Notes: generated by a model not told the origin, from the sequence alone. Positions 27,093-35,866 are shown, numbered from the stretch's first letter. The stretch is DNA of 63,006 nucleotides from Pseudomonadaceae bacterium (GCA_900766265.1 CAAFUS010000007.1:1-63006), one strand, 5' to 3'. Numbers and translations are program-made.

Positions 27093-27172
27093 GAAACAGG
27101 CGCTGCGCAGCGTCGGCCTGCTCGAGGCCTTCTCCCTGCAGCCCCCTGCAGCCCCGGCAAGGGACGCCGTCG

Positions 27173-27552
27173 GTGCGCCTGATGACCCTTGCCGAAGAGT
27201 TACTCCATCCGCCGGCCTACGACCCGCTGCTGCAGCGGCTGTACCTGAAAGCCGTGCTTTGGACATCGCCGGCGAGGCGGACGGCTGCACGCTCGACCGC
27301 ATCGCCCGGGAGTTCGGCAGCAAGGCCATCTCCCTGCAGCGGCAGTTCGTGCGCTCCAGGGCGTGACGCTGTACGAGTACCAGCGCCGGCGCAATCTGTT
27401 GCAGGCGCGCGAGTCGCGAGGCGCGGGAGCGCGAAGGCGCTAGCGTCGCCGAAGCCGCCTGGCGGGCCGGCTACAGCATCGCCGCCAACTTTGCTACCGC
27501 CTTCAAGCGCCGGTTAGGCATCAGCCGGCGGCAGGTTCGGGCGAGGAGCTGA
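27173..27552 (+). pseudogene. Frameshifted remnant of an AraC/PchR-type regulator (C-terminal part)
   Basis: Three pieces in different frames together read like the end of an AraC-family regulator. LAEELLHPPAYDPLLQRLYL starts near 27185. ALDIAGEADGCTLDRIAREF then continues through GSKAISLQRQF in a second frame. EYQRRRNLLQAR is followed by VAEAAWRAGYSIAANFATAF and KRRLGISRRQVRARS, ending at the stop at 27550-27552. The two helix-turn-helix modules and their spacing fit PchR-like regulators of siderophore genes. At least two frameshifts and loss of the N-terminal sensor domain make it non-functional. No siderophore gene is adjacent. Confidence 0.8.
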
Positions 27553-27667
27553 ACGCTGCCCAGCCGAAAGGCTATGTTCGGCCTGTGGTCCGGTCATCGC
27601 CGGAAGCCGTCCCTGGCGATCCCTTCGGTGAATCCGTCGGCGGGCGATACCAGACCCGCGCTGGATC

Positions 27668-29383
27668 CTACCGCCCCCGCACGCCCTCCTTGACGCAGAC
27701 GAAGCTCTCAGCCGCGTTCACGTTGCCTGTGCCGCGGTACTTCGGCCAGGCCGGGTAGTCACATAGCGGGCGGGTGCGGCCCGGAACGGCGACGGTGTCG
27801 ACGACCACCTGGCGGCGCGGCGGGCGGCCCTGCTCGACCCAGGCCTCCAGTGCGCCGAGCGAGTCCCAGGCGGCGTTGAATACCGTGCTCGCCGCGTGCG
27901 CGTAGCCGGGGATCTCGTAATAGCGGACGAACTGCCAGGAGCGCCCGCGTCCCATGTCGCGCTGCAGCCGTTCGTAATAGTCGGCGGAGGCGCGGGTGCT
28001 CACCAGCTGGTCGGAGGTGCCGTGCGCCATCAGCAGCTTGCCGCCGTTGCGGGCGAAGGCGCTGAGGTCGGTCTGGACCACGTCCTGGCGCAGCGACAGC
28101 TCGCTGATGCGCGCGGCCCAGAGGCCGGGGTTGGCCGGGTCGAGGGTGAGCGAGTTGAAGGTCGGGTTGCGCGTCACGAAGTGGCGCACCCACTCGTCCC
28201 AGAAGCCTGAATGGTAGGGCGCGCCCTCGGCGAAGCCGGTGCCGTGCACCGGCATCGGATAGGTCGGCTGCAGGGTGTTGAGGCCCAGGCGGCTCACCAG
28301 CGCCTGCACGCCGTCGCCTGGCCGGCCCCAGTCGGTGCCCCAGGTGTTGAAGCCCGGATAGCCGCGCTCGCCGCTGGCCATCCGGAAGTTGAAGCGGATC
28401 GGCGTATCGATCACCCGGAACGCGGCGATCTGCGCATCGGACAGGCAGTCGCTGCCGCTGTTGGTCCCACCAGGGCAGCGCAGCGGGCGGCCGTTCAGCT
28501 TGGCTTTGGCCGGGTCGAAACGGGCATTGCAAGCAGTCTGGTTGCTGATGACTTGGTCTCGCACGCCGTCCAGCCCGTCGCATGCCTGCATAGCCGCTTC
28601 CAGCAAGGCGGCGCGCTGAGTGAGGCTCGGATAGGCATCCGGCCGGGCCAGCGCGCGGGTAATGCGTCCGAACTGCAGGTCTAGCGCCAGCGCATTGAAG
28701 GCTGGATACAGGGCAATCGCACCCTGGAAATCGGTCGGCCACTTCTGTACCACGGCTAAGGCTTCCCGCCCGCCTGTGGAGCCGCCGGCGAAGTAGCTGT
28801 GCTCTGGGGGGCGGCCGTAACGCTGTTCGATCAGGAACATGGCGGTGTCACGGCTCTTCTTCAGCGCATCGTGAGCGTAGTTGGCCAGCGCTTCCTCGTT
28901 CCAGGCGAAATCGCCGGGGCTCAGCGGGTTGGCGGTGTGCCCGGAATCGCTGCCGAACACCGCGTAGCCGCGCCCGAGCGGTACGGGTCGGTCCACCGGG
29001 CCGGCCGGGATGTTGCCGGCCACGTTGGGAATGACGCCGTTGTAGCCGCCACCGCCAAGCATCAGGGCTCGGCTGTTCCAGTCGTCGGGCAGTGCCAGGC
29101 GCATGCGAATGCGCGGCGCGGTGGGGTCGACCGGCAGGATATCGGCCGAGAGGTCGCAGTAGGCGCCATAGGTCTGCGGCGCGGTGCCGCCGGCGGGCAT
29201 CGGGACCGCGGCGGTGACGTGAGCGCCACGGGTGGGCAGACCGATGATCTCGGCGGGTACCGGCAGGCCGGCGAGGCTCGCGCAGGGGGTGGCGAGGGCA
29301 GGCTCGACGGCCAGGGCGAGCGGGACGAGCAACCACGGGCGCACGAGCGCGGCGCTACGTGAGCGGGAGTCACGGCGTTTCAT
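27668..29383 (-). CDS. Secreted tannase/feruloyl esterase-family hydrolase
   Basis: A 571-residue exported alpha/beta hydrolase of the tannase/feruloyl esterase family, which cleaves ester bonds of hydroxycinnamates, gallates or similar aromatic esters. The start at 29383 (MKRRDSRSRSAALVRPWLL) has an AAGGAAG site and gives a signal peptide ending near ALA-TPC at 31. The nucleophile Ser202 lies in YFAGGSTGGREAL. A late Asp in LMAHGTSDQLV and His in EIPGYAHAAST complete the triad. Several cysteines fit the disulfides of this family. It stands alone between a dead regulator and a gene-poor stretch. The substrate cannot be told from sequence. Confidence 0.85.
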   Translation of the reverse strand: MKRRDSRSRSAALVRPWLLVPLALAVEPALATPCASLAGLPVPAEIIGLPTRGAHVTAAVPMPAGGTAPQTYGAYCDLSADILPVDPTAPRIRMRLALPDDWNSRALMLGGGGYNGVIPNVAGNIPAGPVDRPVPLGRGYAVFGSDSGHTANPLSPGDFAWNEEALANYAHDALKKSRDTAMFLIEQRYGRPPEHSYFAGGSTGGREALAVVQKWPTDFQGAIALYPAFNALALDLQFGRITRALARPDAYPSLTQRAALLEAAMQACDGLDGVRDQVISNQTACNARFDPAKAKLNGRPLRCPGGTNSGSDCLSDAQIAAFRVIDTPIRFNFRMASGERGYPGFNTWGTDWGRPGDGVQALVSRLGLNTLQPTYPMPVHGTGFAEGAPYHSGFWDEWVRHFVTRNPTFNSLTLDPANPGLWAARISELSLRQDVVQTDLSAFARNGGKLLMAHGTSDQLVSTRASADYYERLQRDMGRGRSWQFVRYYEIPGYAHAASTVFNAAWDSLGALEAWVEQGRPPRRQVVVDTVAVPGRTRPLCDYPAWPKYRGTGNVNAAESFVCVKEGVRGR

Positions 29384-29796
29384 GATGGCTTCCTTCTTGT
29401 TGTTGTGATCAGGTGGCACTGCGCCACAGCCAGGCGCTCGGACCGATGACTACCCGGGGGCCCAGGATTGAGAACTGCAGGTCCGCCCTCTGTTCGGCTG
29501 GTGAGGCCGCAGCTGATGAGCGGTCGTGCACCGATGGCAAGCGCAGAGGTCAAGCAATGGCGTTGCCTCGTCCCTTCATGGACGAGCGTGTTTTGCCGCC
29601 TTGAGTAAGGTCGAGCGGCCGAACACAGCCAGGGTGCTTCAGTCCGAGCGGCGTTGGCCGATATCAGCACCGTACGGTCCGCCTATTTGCGCGCTCGGCG
29701 TGCCGCACGGGCATGGCGGCAGGGGATCGGTGACACTGCACGAGCGGTTGCGCCAGCATGCCGCGGCGCTTGCACGCCCTTATCGAGGAGACCACT
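29384..29796. other. Gene-free stretch between the tannase-family gene and the SMI1-like gene
   Basis: I see no coding frame with recognisable similarity, no strong inverted repeat and no clear promoter. The divergent promoters of both neighbours must lie here. Short open frames are present but have no ribosome sites or family motifs. Confidence 0.4.
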
Positions 29797-30204
29797 GTGG
29801 AAGAAGTAATCGAACAGCTGCGGGAGCTGAACGAGCCGGTTCCGGTTCCGCTGGAGCTGCCTGACGACGATGTGCTGGTGGAGATCGAGGAGCAGTTGCT
29901 GATCAACCTGCCTTTCGAGCTGCGCGAGTTTTTGCTCAAGGTCAGCGATGTGGTGTACGGCCGCCTGGAGCCCGTCACCGCGACCGACCCCCAGTCCCAC
30001 ACCTACCTGCCGGAGGTCGCCGCTAATGCCTGGGACGACGGCGTGCCCCGGGATCTTGTGCCGATCTGCCAGGACGGTCGCGACTACTACGTGGTCGATA
30101 TCGAAGGGCAGGTGACCCTCTGGGACGGCGACGAGCTGGCGCTGACCGACGAGACTTGGGACTCGGTCTGGCATTGGGCGCGCGACGTCTGGCTGGAGAG
30201 CTGA
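29797..30204 (+). CDS. SMI1/KNR4 (SUKH)-family protein
   Basis: A 135-residue acidic protein starting at GTG 29797 (MEEVIEQLRELNEPVPVPLE), preferred over an upstream ATG because GAGGAG lies 6 bases before it. The SMI1/KNR4 core is visible: LINLPFELREFLLKVSDVVY, GRLEPVT, and LVPICQDGRDYYVVDIEGQV. In bacteria the SUKH superfamily often supplies immunity proteins to contact-dependent or polymorphic toxins. Single-copy stand-alone members conserved in pseudomonads are also common. No toxin is visible next to it, so its role is unknown. Confidence 0.75.
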   Translation: MEEVIEQLRELNEPVPVPLELPDDDVLVEIEEQLLINLPFELREFLLKVSDVVYGRLEPVTATDPQSHTYLPEVAANAWDDGVPRDLVPICQDGRDYYVVDIEGQVTLWDGDELALTDETWDSVWHWARDVWLES

Positions 30205-30211
30205 CGACGGC

Positions 30212-30916
30212 TCAGCCGGCGGTTGCCCGCCTGAGGTCGCCAAGGCAGAGCCGGCGCAACAGTCGCCCCGGTTCACGCTCGACGTCGACACAACCGGCCG
30301 CTGGGTCGATGTGGTAGGTCAGGTCATAGAGCTGGACCGGCTGGCTCAATGGGGAGGCGCGAAAGGTCGCCAGGCAGTCTCCCAGCCAGCGCGCCGAGGG
30401 ATAGAGCACCCCCGGCAGCCCTTCATGGGCCAGGCGTTTGCCGATGGACTGCGGCAGCGCGTAGTCGTCGCCGATCAGCTCCGGGCACAGCGTCAGCTTT
30501 TCCCGCAGGTCCATGAACAGGCCGGTCGCCTGGACCTGCCAGACCTTGCGATAGCGTGTCACCACCCGGTCGATGCCTTCGACCTGGCGCAGCATCTGGA
30601 TCTGGTGGTAGCAGGTCTCGGCCAGCGCGGTGTCCTCGTCCAGCGCGCCATACCAGACCCGGTTGGTACCGTCGCCGAAACGGCTGGCGACACTACGATC
30701 GGCTTCGAAGGGATAGCCGATCGCCTCGCTGTAGGCCAGACCACGCTCGATCACGCCTGGCCCCACCGTACGCACCCGCATCTCCGCCGCGTTGGCCACG
30801 TCCTGGGCGCGCTCGTCGCTTACCAGGTCGTCGAACAGGTTCGCCGAGACGCGCAGCGAGACGATGTTGCGATAGACCGACCCGGTGAAGTCGCAGGTAG
30901 TGTCGAGCAGGCTCAT
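30212..30916 (-). CDS. RES-domain toxin of a type II toxin-antitoxin system
   Basis: A 234-residue RES-family toxin. The family is named for an Arg, Glu and Ser, visible here as Arg16 (SVYRNIVSLR), Glu100 (DTALAETCYH) and Ser174 (LYPSARWLG). Related toxins break down NAD+ (MbcT and the Res toxins of Pseudomonas putida and Photorhabdus) or ADP-ribosylate Prs (ParT). The start at 30916 overlaps the stop of the upstream antitoxin as TGATG, so the two are translationally coupled with the antitoxin first. All three name-giving residues are intact, so the toxin is probably active. Confidence 0.88.
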   Translation of the reverse strand: MSLLDTTCDFTGSVYRNIVSLRVSANLFDDLVSDERAQDVANAAEMRVRTVGPGVIERGLAYSEAIGYPFEADRSVASRFGDGTNRVWYGALDEDTALAETCYHQIQMLRQVEGIDRVVTRYRKVWQVQATGLFMDLREKLTLCPELIGDDYALPQSIGKRLAHEGLPGVLYPSARWLGDCLATFRASPLSQPVQLYDLTYHIDPAAGCVDVEREPGRLLRRLCLGDLRRATAG

Positions 30917-31326
30917 CAACGACCTCGCTGAAAGTCGACCAGGCGAGCCACCCGGGCGATACCCAGAAGTCCGTCGCGGACCATCACCTCCATCGGCGTG
31001 GCGCCCTCCAGGGCGGTGTTGCGCCGATGCACCCAAGTGAAGCGCAACATTTCGTCTTCGGGAAACAGCAGGCGCAACCCCTTGTGGATGCCCAGCAGGT
31101 AGCCGGCGCGGTCGAGCACGTCCCGGCTGCTGGGTAAGGGCTGCTCGCCGGCGCGATAGCGGGGCAGCTGCTTGCGGCTCTTCGGACTCATGCCGAGCAG
31201 TTGCATCTGCACATCGGTGTCGAGCTGCCAGCGCTCGAAGAGGGCGCTGATCACCCGCGCCAGGTCGCGGCGGCCTTCTTCGCTGGCCAGTTCGTCGTCG
31301 GGCCGATGCAGGGCGGCGGATAACAT
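30916..31326 (-). CDS. Xre/MbcA/ParS-type antitoxin
   Basis: A 136-residue partner of the RES toxin. The N-terminal half carries an Xre-like helix-turn-helix (DVQMQLLGMSPKSRKQLPRY). The C-terminal half is the MbcA/ParS toxin-binding domain, with LLFPEDEMLRFTWVHRRNTA followed by GATPMEVMVRDGLLGIARV. Binding blocks the NAD pocket of RES toxins. A GAGGTG ribosome site lies 5 bases upstream. Two inverted repeats over the promoter suggest autorepression. The name ParS here is unrelated to the partition site. Confidence 0.88.
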   Translation of the reverse strand: MLSAALHRPDDELASEEGRRDLARVISALFERWQLDTDVQMQLLGMSPKSRKQLPRYRAGEQPLPSSRDVLDRAGYLLGIHKGLRLLFPEDEMLRFTWVHRRNTALEGATPMEVMVRDGLLGIARVARLVDFQRGR

Positions 31327-31340
31327 TGGGACACCTCGTT

Positions 31341-31380
31341 TGTAGCTGTATCTACATTTTTAGTTGATATAGCAACTAAA
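31341..31380 (-). promoter_or_regulatory. Promoter and twin operators of the RES-Xre pair
   Basis: TGTAG/CTACA arms (31341-31345 and 31352-31356) and a perfect 8-bp repeat TTTAGTTG/CAACTAAA (31359-31366 and 31373-31380, 6-base spacer) lie just upstream of the antitoxin. On the minus strand a plausible -35 TTGCTA lies in the larger repeat and a -10-like GATACA in the smaller one, 17 bases apart. Bound antitoxin would cover the promoter. Confidence 0.65.
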
Positions 31381-31459
31381 GGCAAACATCCCCGCCCGGT
31401 GGTTACTCGTCGGAGGGCAAACCCGTTAAGCTGCACGCCTTTCACCGGTGGGACGAGAT

Positions 31460-31837
31460 ATGCTGACGCTGGGCAACCTGACGCTGCTTTTACTGCTGCT
31501 CGGCGGCCTGGCCTGGCTGTGGCACGGCCACGGCATCCGCGAGCGGGCCCTGCAGGCGGTTCGCCGGCATTGCGCGAAAATGGACGTCGAACTGCTTGAT
31601 GGCAATGTCGCGTTCCGGCGGCTGGCCTGGATACGCGACCGCACCGGGCGGCGTCGGTTGGCCCGCCGTTACGGTTTCGAGTTCACCGTGACCGGCGAGC
31701 AGCGACACCAGGGCAGTATCCTGATGTTCGGCATGCGCGCCGGCCCGATCGAGATGGCGCCGCACCCATTCGAGGTCAGGGCCGAGTCGGCCGGGCAGGT
31801 GATCCAGCTCGACGAATGGCGCCGCAGCCGCGACTGA
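31460..31837 (+). CDS. DUF3301-family protein with one membrane segment
   Basis: A 125-residue protein. The N-terminal hydrophobic segment LTLGNLTLLLLLLGGLAWLW is followed by a basic stretch and the conserved VELLDGNVAFRRLAWIRDRT and RRYGFEFTVTG blocks typical of DUF3301, which is found widely in pseudomonads. The ATG at 31460 is chosen over an upstream in-frame codon because it directly precedes the membrane segment. The function is unknown. It converges on the CobW-type gene with 5 bases between the stops. Confidence 0.7.
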   Translation: MLTLGNLTLLLLLLGGLAWLWHGHGIRERALQAVRRHCAKMDVELLDGNVAFRRLAWIRDRTGRRRLARRYGFEFTVTGEQRHQGSILMFGMRAGPIEMAPHPFEVRAESAGQVIQLDEWRRSRD

Positions 31838-31842
31838 ACGGC

Positions 31843-32820
31843 TTAACGTGCCAGCCGGCAGCCCGCCAGGGCCTGCATCAGAGGTGCTTGCGCTTGGGGC
31901 GCATCGAAAATCAGCTCGATCCGCGAATCGCGGCGCCAGGCGCTAGAGGCGAACGAAAGGGGTTGGCCCGCGAGTGCATTGGCGGCGTACCAGCCCTGAT
32001 CGGCTTGCATGATCAGCTTCGCTCGCCGCCAATCGAGTTCCGCCAGCCAGTTCTGCAGGCACGCCAGGTCGAATCGCTGGCTCGGATGCCAGCGCCAGCC
32101 TATGCTCCAGCCTTCCGGTTGATCCTGAATCTGGCAGATCGGCACCTCGGGGGCCGTCCACAGCGTTCCCGGGGAGCTGGCGGGTAGGGGCGGCAGCTCG
32201 CCTGCGGCCGCAGGCACGTCCGCCTCGGCGCACATCGGCAATAGCGGCAATAGCGGCAGCGGGAGCGCACCCTGTTCGCACCAGTGGAACGGACGCGCCG
32301 GCAGGCATTCGAGGACACGCGCGCGTTCGTCATCCTTCAGCGCAGCGCTCTTGTTCAAGACCAGCAATCCCGCCGTTTCGGCCGCCTGCAGCTGTTCTGC
32401 TGGCAGGGCGGCGCCCGTCGCCAGCGCACCGGCGTCGAGGACCATCAGTGCGGGATGGACCTGGAGTACCCCATGCCAGGGCGGCTGGCGCAGCTGACGC
32501 AGCAGTTCGATGGGATGTCCGAGCCCGGATGGCTCGATCAGCAGGCGATCCGGACGAGCTTTGCGCAGCAGGCGTGTGAGGCCGATCTGGAAGGGCAGGC
32601 CATTGACGCAGCACAGGCAGCCGCCGGCAACTTCCGTCAGGCTCACCCCGGCGGCATCCTGGTGCAGCAGGGCGGCATCGAGGCCGATCAGGCCGAATTC
32701 GTTGATCAACACCGCCCAGCGCTCGCCGTCCGGTTTTTGCCCCAGCAAGGCGCGGATCAGGCTGGTTTTGCCGGCACCGAGAGGCCCGGCGACCAGGTGG
32801 GTAGGGATATTCTTCAGCAT
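31843..32820 (-). CDS. CobW/G3E-family GTPase (metal chaperone type)
   Basis: About 325 residues starting MLKNIPTHLVAGPLGAGKTS, with the P-loop at 12-20. The CLCC motif at 68-71 (GGCLCCVNG) is the metal-binding CxCC of COG0523 proteins. LIEPSGLGHP and LVLNKSA follow, and a CobW C-terminal-like domain begins near 220. Members deliver Zn, Co or other metals to enzymes using GTP. An alternative ATG at 32850 adds ten residues. It diverges from an exported small protein, and no Zur-like site is evident in the shared 88-base promoter region. The metal cannot be assigned. Confidence 0.8.
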   Translation of the reverse strand: MLKNIPTHLVAGPLGAGKTSLIRALLGQKPDGERWAVLINEFGLIGLDAALLHQDAAGVSLTEVAGGCLCCVNGLPFQIGLTRLLRKARPDRLLIEPSGLGHPIELLRQLRQPPWHGVLQVHPALMVLDAGALATGAALPAEQLQAAETAGLLVLNKSAALKDDERARVLECLPARPFHWCEQGALPLPLLPLLPMCAEADVPAAAGELPPLPASSPGTLWTAPEVPICQIQDQPEGWSIGWRWHPSQRFDLACLQNWLAELDWRRAKLIMQADQGWYAANALAGQPLSFASSAWRRDSRIELIFDAPQAQAPLMQALAGCRLAR

Positions 32821-32908
32821 GACGCTATGGTGCTCACTTCTTGGGCTCATCGGAAGCTCTTGTCGCAGGCGCATGCTAGAGTCGCCGCGTTCGACGGAGA
32901 GAAATAAC

Positions 32909-33265
32909 ATGCGTCTATTGCTGTTACCCCTGCTGCTGGCCAGCAGCCAGGCCTGGGCCGAGGCCTGCATCATCCACAGCCAGGGCGAGCGAGTGGACGT
33001 AAAGCTCTGCCAGGAAAATCGCAGCATTCCGGCCGAGCTGTTCCGTAGCGGTTTCTGCCAGCCGCAGATACCTGATCAGAAGGTAGAAGTCGAGTTCGTC
33101 GAGCAATGTCCGGCCGGAGCCTTCGGCATCTGCGAGAACGCCCAGGTGTCCAACATCGCCTACCGGCAGGACATCCATTACTACGGTGTGGATACGGACG
33201 CGCGCTTTCTCAAGCCAGCCTGCGAGCTGAACAGCCAAGGCACCTGGCTGGAGCCACGGCCCTAG
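32909..33265 (+). CDS. Small exported protein with six cysteines, function unknown
   Basis: A 118-residue protein with a clear signal peptide (MRLLLLPLLLASSQAWAEAC). The cysteines at about 20, 34, 50, 67, 75 and 105 are enough for three disulfides in the periplasm. GGAGAG lies 6 bases upstream of the ATG. I recognise it only as a pseudomonad-type conserved hypothetical protein. It is divergent from the CobW-type gene, which leaves open a metal-related role. Confidence 0.7.
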   Translation: MRLLLLPLLLASSQAWAEACIIHSQGERVDVKLCQENRSIPAELFRSGFCQPQIPDQKVEVEFVEQCPAGAFGICENAQVSNIAYRQDIHYYGVDTDARFLKPACELNSQGTWLEPRP

Positions 33266-33300
33266 GCAGAGTTTCGGCTGCAGGCCCACTGTTCATGGGG

Positions 33301-33314
33301 GTTTCACGTGGAAC
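33301..33314. other. parS: parS-like site in an intergenic gap
   Basis: GTTTCACGTGGAAC matches the inner 14 bases of the parS consensus exactly; only the outermost T and A are both replaced by G. It lies in the 73-base gap between two convergent genes, about 26.5 kb from oriC and outside any coding sequence, unlike the two sites in recF. Confidence 0.7.
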
Positions 33315-33338
33315 GGCGCCGCAAGACGCGGCCGCTGG

Positions 33339-33740
33339 TCAGGGCTGCTCGGTCGGGGAGGCGTCGCAGCTCCAGAGTTCCAGCGCTGGACGGTCCGCTC
33401 GTGGCGGGCCTAGCCATTCACTCAGCGAGTGACAGCGCTGGTCAAAACAGAGTTGGTAGTCGCCGGCTTCGGGTGTACGCCCGACCCTCAGCGGTTGCAA
33501 TGGCGGTAGCGAGCGTTGGTAGTGCCAGCTGCCATCGCGCAGTTCGGCGCCGTCCGGGATCTCCATGCCGGCACCTGAACCCTTGACCCGCGCTTCACCG
33601 AGCACCAACCCCTGTGGCGTCACGCGGTAATCTTCTTCCCAGCGAATCTTCTCGATGGTGTGGTTCCAGGCCAGGGTGAATGCCGGCACGGGCAGCGTCA
33701 TCCAGACGCTGCCGGCCAGACCCAGGCACAGGCCTATCAC
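33339..33740 (-). CDS. DUF1850-family protein of the TAXI-TRAP operon
   Basis: A 133-residue protein starting at GTG 33740, overlapping the stop of the permease gene by 4 bases (GTGA). An N-terminal hydrophobic segment (MIGLCLGLAGSVWMTLPVPA) precedes FTLAWNHTIEKIRWEEDYRV, the WxHSVE-like motif of DUF1850. The family is almost always next to TAXI-type TRAP transporters, as here, and is thought to be an accessory part; its biochemical role is unknown. Confidence 0.8.
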   Translation of the reverse strand: MIGLCLGLAGSVWMTLPVPAFTLAWNHTIEKIRWEEDYRVTPQGLVLGEARVKGSGAGMEIPDGAELRDGSWHYQRSLPPLQPLRVGRTPEAGDYQLCFDQRCHSLSEWLGPPRADRPALELWSCDASPTEQP

Positions 33741-35764
33741 GCAGTGACTGCCTTGCTGGCGCGGCTACGCCAGTAGTGCGTACCGATCACCAGGGCACCG
33801 AGGACGAAGCCGATCTCGTCGGTTATCGGCAGCGCGATGATCAGCGTCGCACCGCCGGCCGCCGCCACCAGACGTTCCCACCAGGCCAGCCGGACACGCA
33901 GATAGCCGATTGAGGCGATCGCCCAGAGGAAGATGGCCAGGCTTGCCTTGGCGATCACGTAGATGGTCGCGCCCCAGCTGTCGCCCTGGAGCATCAGCGC
34001 CGGCGAGTAGACGGCGATGAACGGCACCACGAAGCCAGCCAGCGCAATGCGTACCGCCCAGAAGCTGATCTTGAGCCCACGTTCCTTGGCGATCGGCGCT
34101 GCGGCGAAGCAGGCCAGCGCAACCGGTGGCGTCAGGTCGGCGAGGATGCCGAAATAGAACACGAACATGTGCGAGACGATCAGCGGCACGCCCAGTTCCA
34201 GCAGGGCAGGCGCGGCGATCGAACTGGTAATGATGTAGTTGGGAATGGTTGGGATGCCCATGCCCAGCACCAGGCAGGTCACCATTGTCAGTATCAGCGA
34301 GAGGAACAGATTGTCCTGGCCGATTGCGAGGATGTAGCCGGCGAAGGTGGAGGCCACGCCGGTCAGCGAAACCACGCCGATGATCACGCCGACCAGGGTG
34401 CAGGCGATGCCCACCGGGACCGCATGACGGGCGCCTTCGACCAATGCATGCAGGCACAGCACCAGCGTCTCGCGGCCGCCCTTAATGAACCAGCAGACGG
34501 CGACCAGTGCCGCGATAACGCCGAAGATGACCCCGATTCCGAGCTGGAAGAAGCCGGCGCAGAGAATACCCAGGGCGATCCAGAAGGCGATGCGCAAGCC
34601 CAGCGCGGAGACCCGCAGAATCACCGCCGACCCGAGGATCACGATGGCGGTCAGGGCCAGGCCGACCATGCCAGAGAACAACGGCGTGCGGCCGGAGAAC
34701 AGCAGGTAGATCAGTACGCCCAGCGGAATCAGCAGGAACCAGCGTTCCTTGACCGCCTTCCAGGCGCTGGGGCATTCCTCTTTCGGCAAACCCTTGAGGT
34801 TGGCCCGTTTGGCTTCCAGGTGCACCATCAGGAAGATCGAACCGAAGTAGAGCAGGGCCGGCACCAGGGCCGCCTTGGCGACTTCGATGAAGGGCACATT
34901 GATGGTCTCGGCCATGATGAACGCGACGGCGCCCATCACCGGCGGCATCAGCTGGCTGCCCATGCTCGCCGTGGATTCGACGCCACCGGCAAAGGCCGGG
35001 CGGTAGCCGAAGCGTTTCATCAGCGGGATGGTGAACTGCCCGGTGGTCACCACGTTGGCAACGCCCGATCCGGTGATGGTGCCCATCAGCGCCGAGGACA
35101 CCACCGACACCTTGGCCGGGCCCCCGATCTTGTGACCGAACAGACCCATGGCAAAGTCGGTGAACAGCTTGATCATCCCGGCTTGCTCGAGGAAGGCACC
35201 GAACAGGATGAACAGGAAGATGTAGGTCGCCGAAACGTAGGTCGGCGTGCCGTAGAAGCCCTCGGTTCCGAAGGCCAGCTGATTGATGATCTGGTCCAGA
35301 CCGTAGCCACGGTGTGCCAGATCGCCCGGCAGGTACTCGCCGAGCAGCCCGTAGGCCAGAAACAGGCCGCAGATGATCGGCAGGGCGATGCCCATGACTC
35401 GCCGCGCCGCTTCGAAGATCAGCACGGTGAGGATCACGCCGATGGCGAAGTCGGCAGTGGTCAGGTCACCGGAGCGCTGGATCAGGTCGGCCTCGAAGTA
35501 CCATTGGTACAGCGCCGTAGCCGCGCCGGCCAGACCCAGTACCCAGGCCAGCGGTTGCCAGGGGCGATCCTTGCCGACTGCGGGGAAACTCAGAAAGACC
35601 AGCAGCAGCAGAAAGCCCACGTGCCCGGCGCGCAGCACCTGGGACGAGAACGGGTGGAAGGCTGCGGTAATGATCTGAAAGGTGGAGAACAGCAGCGCCA
35701 CGTAGAACAGCGCTTTCGGCCAATCTGCGGGCGTGGCCGCGAGACCCTGGTTTTGCTCGCTCAT
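33737..35764 (-). CDS. TRAP transporter, fused small/large permease (DctQM fusion, TAXI type)
   Basis: A 675-residue membrane protein. A four-helix DctQ-like part covers roughly residues 1-110. It is followed by a DctM-like part with conserved blocks such as GTPTYVSATYIFLFILFGAF, GTITGSGVANVVTTGQFTIP and a second half with MGIPTIPNYIITSSIAAPAL. Fusions of this kind pair with TAXI receptors and use Na+ or H+ gradients to import organic acids or similar anions. It is 102 bases downstream of the receptor gene and overlaps the DUF1850 gene. Confidence 0.92.
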   Translation of the reverse strand: MSEQNQGLAATPADWPKALFYVALLFSTFQIITAAFHPFSSQVLRAGHVGFLLLLVFLSFPAVGKDRPWQPLAWVLGLAGAATALYQWYFEADLIQRSGDLTTADFAIGVILTVLIFEAARRVMGIALPIICGLFLAYGLLGEYLPGDLAHRGYGLDQIINQLAFGTEGFYGTPTYVSATYIFLFILFGAFLEQAGMIKLFTDFAMGLFGHKIGGPAKVSVVSSALMGTITGSGVANVVTTGQFTIPLMKRFGYRPAFAGGVESTASMGSQLMPPVMGAVAFIMAETINVPFIEVAKAALVPALLYFGSIFLMVHLEAKRANLKGLPKEECPSAWKAVKERWFLLIPLGVLIYLLFSGRTPLFSGMVGLALTAIVILGSAVILRVSALGLRIAFWIALGILCAGFFQLGIGVIFGVIAALVAVCWFIKGGRETLVLCLHALVEGARHAVPVGIACTLVGVIIGVVSLTGVASTFAGYILAIGQDNLFLSLILTMVTCLVLGMGIPTIPNYIITSSIAAPALLELGVPLIVSHMFVFYFGILADLTPPVALACFAAAPIAKERGLKISFWAVRIALAGFVVPFIAVYSPALMLQGDSWGATIYVIAKASLAIFLWAIASIGYLRVRLAWWERLVAAAGGATLIIALPITDEIGFVLGALVIGTHYWRSRASKAVTA

Positions 35765-35866
35765 GGAAGCAATGCCTCAGTACAACGTGCAGGTGCGAAG
35801 GTGCGCCGGGCCGGTATGGTCCGGCGCCCGAAGGAAGAGGTGCCGGACGGATCCGGCACAGGGGCG

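Noticed and set aside
29526..29864. Plus-strand frame in the gap after the tannase-family gene
   Set aside because: No recognisable motif, and it overlaps the SMI1-like gene in another frame; that gene has a good GAGGAG site and family blocks.
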